Shown: positions 5,425 through 10,421 of the stretch, piece after piece | Numbering within the stretch: position 1 is the stretch's first letter | Layout of the letters: each line of letters starts with the position of its first letter | Origin: Nitrospirota bacterium | GTDB taxonomy: Bacteria > Nitrospirota > UBA9217 | Direction: 5' to 3' | DNA length: 10,421 nt | Assembly (NCBI GenBank): GCA_017885365.1 | Contig: JAFNGD010000169.1 | Coordinates: forward strand, 1-10,421 | The notes under the pieces: generated by a model | The model's input: the letters and a program-made list of their open reading frames with translations, nothing else | Databases searched by the model: none | What the model was told of the DNA's origin: nothing | Program-made: the position numbers and the translations under genes

Positions 5425-6624
5425 ATGGCGATCGGAATTGCAAAACGGGCACAGGCGATCAAGCCGTCACCCACTCTGGCCATGGCCGCGAAGGCCAAGG
5501 CCATGAAGGCGCAGGGCATCGATGTCGTGGATTTCGGCGTCGGCGAACCGGACTTCGACACCCCCGAGAACGTGAAGCAGGCCGGCATCAAGGCGATCCA
5601 GTCGGGGTTCACCAAGTACACGCCGGCCGGCGGTACCGACGAGCTCAAGGAAGCGGTCGTCGAGAAGTTCAAGAAGGACAACGGGCTCGTCTATGAGAAG
5701 TCCCAGGTGCTCATCTCTTGCGGCGCCAAGCACAGTCTCTATAACATCGCCGAAGCGCTCTTCGATCCCGGCGACGAAGTGATCATCCCCGCGCCCTACT
5801 GGGTATCCTATCCGGACCAGGTCCTGCTCAATGACGCGACGCCGGTCATTGTCGAGACCACGGAGCAGGAAGGGTTCCGGATATCGGCGGCGAAGTTGGA
5901 GAAGGCCGTCACGAAGAAGACCAAGGCCATCGTTGTGAACAGCCCTTCGAACCCGACCGGCCTGGCCTACGACAAAAAGACCCTGGAAGAGATCGCGGCC
6001 GTGGCCGTGAAGCACAAGATCTATGTGATCTCCGACGAGATCTATGAGAAGCTCGTCTATGACGGATTCAAACATTACAGCATCGCGTCCCTCGGCCCGG
6101 AGATCAAGGACCTCACCATCGTGGTGAACGGCGTGTCCAAGTCCCATGCCATGACCGGCTGGCGCATCGGTTTCGCGGCCGGTCCCAAGGACGTCATCAC
6201 GGCCATGTCCAACATCCAGAGCCAGAGCACGTCGAACCCTGCGTCCATCTCGCAGAAAGCTGCGCTCGAGGCGCTCCGCGGACCGCAGGACTTCATTCCC
6301 GTAATGAACGCCGAGTTCGACAAGCGCAGGAAGTACATGGTCGGGCGGCTGAACAAGATGAAGGGCGTATCCTGCCTCATGCCCGTCGGCGCGTTCTATG
6401 CCTTCCCCAATGTTGCAAAGCTGTACGGAAGGTCTGCGGCCGGAAAGACGATCAAGAGCTCGGCGGACCTCGCCGCATACCTGCTGGAATCAGCGAAGGT
6501 GGCGCTCGTGTCGGGAGACTCCTTCGGCGCTGACGCCTATATCCGGCTGTCCTACGCCACGTCTCTGGAGAACATCACGAAAGGCCTGGACCGCATCGAA
6601 GCAGCGGTGAACGCGCTTACGTAA
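5425..6624 (+). CDS. aspC: Pyridoxal-phosphate aspartate aminotransferase (class I, Ib type)
   Basis: This 399-residue fold-type I aminotransferase is expected to interconvert aspartate and oxaloacetate with glutamate and 2-oxoglutarate in the cytoplasm. Lys239 in SKSHAMTGWR is the PLP Schiff-base lysine. Asn176 (SPSNPTG), Asp204 and Tyr207 (SDEIY) contact the cofactor, Arg247 its phosphate, and Arg374 (YIRLSY) the substrate carboxylate. GVGEPDFDTP (38-47) and KYTPAGG (64-70) are typical of the Ib subgroup, which includes enzymes that also act on aromatic amino acids or prephenate, so specificity is not certain. The ATG at 5425 matches the family start (MAIGIAKRAQ) and has AAAGGG ten bases upstream; the frame is open 54 codons further but that extension has no family resemblance. 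It is the first gene of a plus-strand run. Confidence 0.93.
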   Translation: MAIGIAKRAQAIKPSPTLAMAAKAKAMKAQGIDVVDFGVGEPDFDTPENVKQAGIKAIQSGFTKYTPAGGTDELKEAVVEKFKKDNGLVYEKSQVLISCGAKHSLYNIAEALFDPGDEVIIPAPYWVSYPDQVLLNDATPVIVETTEQEGFRISAAKLEKAVTKKTKAIVVNSPSNPTGLAYDKKTLEEIAAVAVKHKIYVISDEIYEKLVYDGFKHYSIASLGPEIKDLTIVVNGVSKSHAMTGWRIGFAAGPKDVITAMSNIQSQSTSNPASISQKAALEALRGPQDFIPVMNAEFDKRRKYMVGRLNKMKGVSCLMPVGAFYAFPNVAKLYGRSAAGKTIKSSADLAAYLLESAKVALVSGDSFGADAYIRLSYATSLENITKGLDRIEAAVNALT

Positions 6625-6683
6625 CCTTCGGACTGCCGGACATCCGACGTCAATCATTCTCTCGTTATCGGTAAGGAGGCACC

Positions 6684-7466
6684 ATGAAGATCGTAACGTA
6701 CATCCTGATCGGCCTGCTCGTCGTCACCCTTGGCGGCGGGGCCTATTTCTATCTGTACGAGTACAAGCGCATGGCCGTCGATTATGAGAAGCTCAAGGCT
6801 GGCCAGCCGGAATTTGAGAAGGCCCGCAAAGAACTGAAAAAGTACGCTGACCGGGAAAGGCAGGAAACAGGCTGGACCGGGCCAACAGCGGAAAAGCTGA
6901 GAATCGGCCTGAATAAGGAGATTGCCGGCGGCACGGCCGAAGTGGTGGTCGCGGGCAGCCGCGTCGTCGTCAATATCGCCGAATCGGTCCTCTACACGCC
7001 CCTCTCGGTCACCTTTGCACGGGACAGCAAACCGTCCCTGGACAACCTTGCCGCGCTGCTCAAGGAGCTCAAGGACAAGGAGATCCTCGTCGGAAACATG
7101 ACGCAGCCCGCGCCGGCGCAAGGGAAAGGCCGAAAGCGGGTTCCGGCGAAGGACGCACGGGCCCTGGCCTCGGCACGCTCGGCGGAACTCGTGAAGTATC
7201 TGGAGAAGAACGGCGTCCCGGCCGAGGCGCTCATTGCAGCATCCTACCCGGCCAAGCTGCCTGAGCGCGGCTTCAAGATCATGGAGAAGAAGACGGTCAT
7301 CGTCATCTCGGCACCCGCGTTTGCGGCACCGGAGGCGCCCGCGCCGAAGCAGGAGACGAAGCCCGCGCCTGCGGCCAAGTCAACGCCGACCGCTACCGCA
7401 GGAAGCCCGGCTCCTCAACCAAAGTCCATCCCCATCTCCACGGTGCCGCCGAAGAAGGTCCCGTAA
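6684..7466 (+). CDS. Membrane-anchored OmpA/MotB-like periplasmic protein
   Basis: This 260-residue protein starts with a hydrophobic segment (about 4-25) that looks like an uncleaved signal anchor, followed by a charged probable coiled coil (28-60). Residues about 95-210 resemble an OmpA C-terminal peptidoglycan-binding domain: a strand ending in VLYTPLSVTFARDS, and helix ALASARSAELVKYLEKNGV, the usual place of the peptidoglycan-contacting Arg. The match is divergent, and a basic insert (QGKGRKRVPAKD) sits between strand and helix. The last 50 residues are rich in Pro, Ala and Lys and probably disordered, perhaps spanning the wall. A strong GGAGG site lies six bases before the ATG. It starts 59 bases after the aminotransferase stop and may be cotranscribed. 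The function is unknown beyond an envelope role. Confidence 0.75.
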   Translation: MKIVTYILIGLLVVTLGGGAYFYLYEYKRMAVDYEKLKAGQPEFEKARKELKKYADRERQETGWTGPTAEKLRIGLNKEIAGGTAEVVVAGSRVVVNIAESVLYTPLSVTFARDSKPSLDNLAALLKELKDKEILVGNMTQPAPAQGKGRKRVPAKDARALASARSAELVKYLEKNGVPAEALIAASYPAKLPERGFKIMEKKTVIVISAPAFAAPEAPAPKQETKPAPAAKSTPTATAGSPAPQPKSIPISTVPPKKVP

Positions 7467-7587
7467 CAGGCATAGATAGTGAGGAGAGCGGGAACCGCCA
7501 AAGAGCGTTCTGGGGAAGATCGACACGATATGAGCCATGTCCGGGTAAGGTTCCTGCAGCAAACCCCTGTTCCCGCTCTTTCGCTCT
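7457..7587 (+). other. Leader with competing hairpin arms upstream of the GGDEF gene
   Basis: AGAGCGGGAAC (7485-7495) is exactly complementary to GTTCCCGCTCT (7569-7579), an 11-bp stem enclosing 73 bases. AAAGAGCG (7500-7507) is exactly complementary to CGCTCTTT (7574-7581), which shares six bases with the first right arm, so the two stems exclude each other. A third option pairs GGTCCCG (7457-7463) with CGGGAACC (7489-7496) with one bulge. It resembles no riboswitch class I know; I looked for the GEMM (cyclic di-GMP) core and did not find it. Confidence 0.35.
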
Positions 7588-7645
7588 GCGGGCTCCACGG
7601 CCGCACGGTCTCCATCGCAGCCGGCGCGGCAAATAAGGGAACTTC

Positions 7646-8770
7646 ATGTCAGAAGAACTGAAGGCGCGCATACGCCAGCTCGAACAGGAGCTCGGGGAGC
7701 AGCGGAACCAGTACGACAGCCTGGGGAGCATGCTCGAAAAATCGAACAACCAGGCCTACACGTTCTATAACATCTCCAAGATCATCGCCGCCACCAACGA
7801 CCTCCAGGCAATGATCCCCGATATCATCGGCTACATCCGAAAATCCATCAGCTTCGACCGCGTCACCGTCTACCTGGCCGATGAGCTCCAGGAGAAGCTG
7901 GTCCTCCGCTACGCAAAAGGCCTGCCGATCGAGGGCACCGTGTCCATCGGCATCGGCGAGGGGCTGCCGGGGAGGATCGTCGAGTTCGGCGAGCACTCGC
8001 ACATTCATGACCTCTCTCTCTTCTATGAGACCTTCAACGATTTCGTCCACATCCCCGGAGAAGAGAAGCGTGAGGGCGCGTATATCGGCATCGCCCTGAA
8101 ATCCCGGCACGCCGCCATCGGGGTCATCGGCATCGACAGCCCGGCAAAGTACGGCCTCACGGTCGAGGACATGGATTTCCTCGCCCTGACCTCCCACCAG
8201 ATCTCCGCGGGCATCGAGAAGTCGCGCCTCTTCACCAAGACCGAGGAACTCGCCCAGCTTGACGGCCTGACGGGCCTCTACAACCACCGGGTGTTCAAGG
8301 AGCGGCTGGCGCAGGAGGTCAGCCGCCGGAGCAGGACCGGCAAGCCGCTCTCGCTCATCATGCTGGACATCGATCATTTCAAGCAGTTCAACGACAATTA
8401 CGGTCACCAGGCGGGCGACGCCGTCCTCAAGGAGCTGGCCGCCGTCCTCAAGGGCCAGTGCCGGTATACGACCATGGACATGTGCTTCCGGTACGGCGGC
8501 GAAGAGTTCACCGTCCTTCTGACGGAGCTGGAGTTCGCCGTTGCTCTGAATGTGGCGGAGAGGATCCGGCGGGTGGTTGAGCGGTATTCCTTCAGCATCA
8601 AGAGCAGGTTCCCGGAGACCTCCGTGACCATCAGCCTCGGTGTGGCGGGAATGAGCGGGGCCGATGACCTGCGCCCCGAGGAGCTTCTCAAACAGGCGGA
8701 CGACGCGCTCTATCGGTCGAAGAAAGGCGGAAGGAACCGCGTCACCCCCCCTCCGCCGGATGCATCCTGA
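7646..8770 (+). CDS. GAF-GGDEF diguanylate cyclase
   Basis: This 374-residue cytoplasmic protein has a short N-terminal coiled coil (1-35), a GAF sensor domain (about 38-195) and a GGDEF domain (about 203-365). The active-site loop is GGEEF (284-288). Asp206 (LDGLTGLYNHR) and Asp241 (LDIDHFK) supply metal and substrate contacts, so it should make cyclic di-GMP from two GTP. The inhibitory I-site, normally RxxD five residues before GGEEF, reads TTMD (275-278), so product feedback is probably lost. There is no membrane segment or receiver domain, and the GAF ligand is unknown. The tail is proline-rich (PPPP). AAGGGAAC lies just before the ATG. It follows the OmpA-like gene by 179 bases with the structured leader between, and converges on the glycosyltransferase with a 16-base gap. 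Confidence 0.93.
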   Translation: MSEELKARIRQLEQELGEQRNQYDSLGSMLEKSNNQAYTFYNISKIIAATNDLQAMIPDIIGYIRKSISFDRVTVYLADELQEKLVLRYAKGLPIEGTVSIGIGEGLPGRIVEFGEHSHIHDLSLFYETFNDFVHIPGEEKREGAYIGIALKSRHAAIGVIGIDSPAKYGLTVEDMDFLALTSHQISAGIEKSRLFTKTEELAQLDGLTGLYNHRVFKERLAQEVSRRSRTGKPLSLIMLDIDHFKQFNDNYGHQAGDAVLKELAAVLKGQCRYTTMDMCFRYGGEEFTVLLTELEFAVALNVAERIRRVVERYSFSIKSRFPETSVTISLGVAGMSGADDLRPEELLKQADDALYRSKKGGRNRVTPPPPDAS

Positions 8771-8786
8771 GACCTTCCCCGTTGCG

Positions 8787-9176
8787 TCACGCGGCGTCCG
8801 GGCCCGTGATCTTCCTTCCTGTGCTGCTGAACATCGCCGCGTGAATCAATCCCCTTTTCTGAAGGACGAACGTCAACGTCGTCCCCAGGACGCCGAAGCC
8901 GTACTTCGTGCTGCGGGCAAAGTTGATGGACGATGTCTCGGCAAAGTACTTCGCCGGGCAGCTGATCCCGCCGATCCGGAACCCGAAATACACGGCCTGG
9001 GCCAGCATCTCATTGTCGAACACGAAATCGTCGGAGTTCTCTCCCAGCGGCAGCGTCTCGAGGACCTCGCGGGTGAAGACCCGATAGCCGGTGTGGTATT
9101 CCGAGAGCTTGACGCCGAGGAAAAGGTTCTCAAAGAACGTCAGGAAACGGTTGGCGACATACATGTAGAGCGGCAT
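8787..9176 (-). CDS. Family 2 glycosyltransferase, C-terminal part (frameshifted)
   Basis: This 129-residue frame continues the glycosyltransferase that starts at 9558 but lies in another reading frame. It opens with [19 protein letters not shown] and goes on to [18 protein letters not shown] and a [13 protein letters not shown] segment. These are C-terminal landmarks of the polyprenyl-phosphate-mannose-synthase-like GT2 group: the acceptor-side helix with HTGYR and the FDNEM motif. No Shine-Dalgarno precedes the ATG at 9176, and homologous sequence begins right at the break, so it is not an independent gene. Joined to the upstream part, the protein would be about 255 residues, normal for the group. 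It lacks the C-terminal membrane helices some members carry. Confidence 0.75.
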   Translation of the reverse strand: MPLYMYVANRFLTFFENLFLGVKLSEYHTGYRVFTREVLETLPLGENSDDFVFDNEMLAQAVYFGFRIGGISCPAKYFAETSSINFARSTKYGFGVLGTTLTFVLQKRGLIHAAMFSSTGRKITGPDAA

Positions 9177-9558
9177 CCCCCGTGAGCGCCCCGCCGCCCA
9201 GGAGGCGCGACCCCAGCACCACGTTGAAGTGTCCCGAGATGATCATGGACGCCATGGCCGTGACCAGCTTCGGCGAGTACTGGTAGTCAGGATGGACCAT
9301 CACCACGATGTCCGCTCCGCGGCGGAGCGCTTCGCAGTAGCAGGTCTTCTGGTTCGCCCCATACCCCTTGTTCTCCGCATGAATGATCGTCCGGAGGCCC
9401 AGTTTGGCAGCCACGCGGGCAGTCCGGTCGCTGGATGCATCATCGACAAGCACCACGTCTTCAACATATTCGTGGGGTAGTTCGCTGTACATCTGCCGCA
9501 GCGTTTTTTCTGCGTTGTACGCCGGCATCACGATAACGATCCGTTTTCCCAAGACCAT
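9130..9558 (-). CDS. Family 2 glycosyltransferase, N-terminal part (frameshifted)
   Basis: This 142-residue frame holds the nucleotide-sugar half of a GT-A fold glycosyltransferase. [14 protein letters not shown] (7-20) is the first strand and loop, [12 protein letters not shown] (35-46) holds the nucleotide-binding aspartates, and [10 protein letters not shown] (62-71) is typical of the group. VMVHPDYQY (87-94) carries the metal-site aspartate, Asp91. After residue about 126 (GGALTG) the frame leaves the family sequence and ends after an unrelated tail of about 16 residues; the continuation is found in the 8787-9176 frame. GGGGA lies about eight bases before the ATG. Such enzymes transfer a sugar to a lipid carrier or to cell-surface glycans at the membrane face. 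It is the only glycan gene in the window. Whether it is functional depends on whether the break is real. Confidence 0.78.
   Translation of the reverse strand: MVLGKRIVIVMPAYNAEKTLRQMYSELPHEYVEDVVLVDDASSDRTARVAAKLGLRTIIHAENKGYGANQKTCYCEALRRGADIVVMVHPDYQYSPKLVTAMASMIISGHFNVVLGSRLLGGGALTGDAALHVCRQPFPDVL
9177..9181 (-). other. Frameshift site in the glycosyltransferase gene (C5 / G5 run)
   Basis: The coding strand reads ACGGGGGATG at the break. The upstream frame gives ...LTGDA, while the family sequence resumes one frame over at ATGCCG (MPLYMY). Loss of one G gives LTG-MPLY; gain of two gives LTGGMPLY, which fits the group better as I remember it. A homopolymer is the usual place for a sequencing error, but also for a true slippage mutation. 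Confidence 0.75.
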
Positions 9559-10071
9559 CTGACTATCCCCTGCCCCTTCCTAGGGAACAGTTTCCCGATC
9601 GACGGCGTCTTGTGATAAATCAGCCATAGTATACTGTATCCAGGTCAACTCTGTAATTTTCATATTCAGCACGGGAACAGGAATTCTAGGAAATCGTTCC
9701 CTGGACGGAAATTCGATACGCGTGCATAGCATTGACCGGATAAGGAGCACGATGAAACAGCATGCATTCCGAACAAGGAAAAGCACCCGGTGACGACCTC
9801 GATCCGCGGCCGGGGGTTGGCGGCAGTGAACGGAAGCGAGAACCTACGGCCGGAGAAACTGCTGAATAGGCGTATGGAGCGTTGTATGAGCCGAAGAGGA
9901 GCGGAAGGAACCGGGTGAGCAGTTACGTTCTGCGCGATCAACTTGAGAACAACTGCGAAAATGCCCGCGATCTAATTTTGCTCTTGGCGTAACAGGTTAG
10001 AATGGACGAGACGATCTAGCAAAGAAGGACGACGCCCGTGTATTATCGCTCTTTTCAGGGCATTCCTCACG
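9559..10071. other. Long stretch without a recognisable gene
   Basis: I see no protein family here. The sequence becomes richer in A+T than the rest of the window. Short structures are present: an imperfect inverted repeat AGGGAACAGTTTCC (9582-9595) against 9689-9702 (12 of 14), and CACCCGGT (9784-9791) exactly complementary to ACCGGGTG (9910-9917), which could close a 134-base structured element. A TAAGGAG site (9740-9746) precedes a 13-codon frame from 9752 whose TGA overlaps a GTG at 9790 opening a 42-codon frame; neither resembles anything known to me. It may be decayed mobile-element DNA. Confidence 0.5.
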
Positions 10072-10421
10072 CTATGTATAATCCAACGGAAAAAGAACCG
10101 CGCGAATACGATACTGCAGGGATACAGAACCCTGATGGCTTTGCGCAGAAATCCGCTGAATCCTCCTCAACTCCTCCCTCAGTTCTGCAGATGATGAGAG
10201 ATTTCGTGTAAAAGAATAACCGAAATTTGCATGAGCATCGCATAGGTCCTGAACGTCATTCAAAGCGCTTGGCGGCAAAGTCAATAGGGGGTACGTATCG
10301 TGAGAGTTCGTCTGACTCCTATTGGCCCTTATGCCGAACGGAGCAAATGAGGCAGCATTATATTCGGCCATAGCGTCATAGATCTTCGATCTGCTTTGGA
10401 GATCACGATTGCCCTGAAGTG
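10072..10421 (-). CDS. Unidentified partial reading frame at the right edge
   Basis: A minus-strand frame ends at a TAG (10072-10074) and stays open to the window edge, giving about 115 residues with no start needed inside the window (an internal ATG lies at 10371). I do not recognise it. The composition is protein-like: a mixed segment with SFAPFGIRANRS, then DVQDLCDAHANFGYSF, then the charged helix AELREELRRIQR, and a hydrophobic end at VLFPLDYT. Third codon positions are far less GC-rich than in the other genes, which suggests recent transfer or non-coding chance. A 57-codon plus-strand frame (10038-10211) overlaps it and has its own AAGGA site, so the strand is not settled. Confidence 0.35.
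   Translation of the reverse strand, partial: LQGNRDLQSRSKIYDAMAEYNAASFAPFGIRANRSQTNSHDTYPLLTLPPSALNDVQDLCDAHANFGYSFTRNLSSSAELREELRRIQRISAQSHQGSVSLQYRIRAVLFPLDYT

Noticed and set aside
7479..7661. Small plus-strand frame between the OmpA-like and GGDEF genes
   Set aside because: No ribosome site was seen, it overlaps the GGDEF start, and the space is better explained by the hairpin arms.
7649..8407. Minus-strand open frame of 252 codons
   Set aside because: It is antisense to the GAF-GGDEF gene with no motif of its own.
9870..9930. Group II intron domain V (GAGCCG-like word near 9888)
   Set aside because: The matching 3' strand of domain V and the AGC/bulge pattern are absent, and no reverse transcriptase is visible.
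9666..9941. Minus-strand open frame of 91 codons
   Set aside because: It is rich in Ser, Pro and Arg with no family likeness and no clear ribosome site; it crosses the structured stretch and looks like a chance frame.
1..10421. CRISPR arrays, tRNA or rRNA genes, complete insertion sequences
   Set aside because: I found no regularly spaced repeats with spacers, no cloverleaf, no rRNA motifs and no transposase frame.

Overview
The window is a GC-rich bacterial chromosomal segment with compact operons and strong Shine-Dalgarno sites. The gene set is anaerobe-like: a minimal IscR/IscS/IscU/TusA cluster, UbiX, a bifunctional-nuclease-domain protein and an OmpA-like protein beside a diguanylate cyclase. 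It suggests a Desulfobacterota- or Nitrospirota-type organism. That placement is an inference from gene style; there is no rRNA or other marker here to fix it.

Layout. Positions 1-242 hold a REP-like hairpin and the terminator of the first operon. Positions 243-2596 (minus strand) are an iron-sulfur assembly operon read as iscR - iscS-like - iscU - tusA-like, nearly gapless. Its promoter at about 2639-2667 is overlaid by a palindrome very close to the E. coli type-1 IscR site, and a second palindrome with the same GAC-N7-GTC core lies in the leader. A divergent DUF151 (bifunctional nuclease) gene follows at 2752-3207. A convergent spacer full of GGTTCAA-type heptads (3215-3322) separates it from a minus-strand pair, ubiX and an MFS transporter (3335-5178). 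A plus-strand run then codes for a class I aspartate aminotransferase, a membrane-anchored OmpA-like protein and a GAF-GGDEF diguanylate cyclase (5425-8770). A minus-strand family 2 glycosyltransferase (8787-9558) is broken by a frameshift at a C5 run. The last ~860 bases are visibly richer in A+T and hold no recognisable gene, only an unidentified partial reading frame running off the right edge.

Main point of interest. The cysteine desulfurase keeps its mobile-loop cysteine, but the lysine that should hold PLP is glutamine. By alignment from memory with E. coli IscS, the PLP-contacting Gln183 is alanine and the substrate-carboxylate-binding Arg354 is methionine. The partner IscU has its three cysteines and aspartate intact but an altered HscA-binding motif, and there is no hscBA, fdx or iscA nearby. 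With a TusA-like sulfur carrier as the last gene, the operon looks like a stripped-down Fe-S system in which the 'desulfurase' may not make sulfur from cysteine in the usual way. The precedent I know is the IscS of Archaeoglobus fulgidus, which also lacks the PLP lysine.
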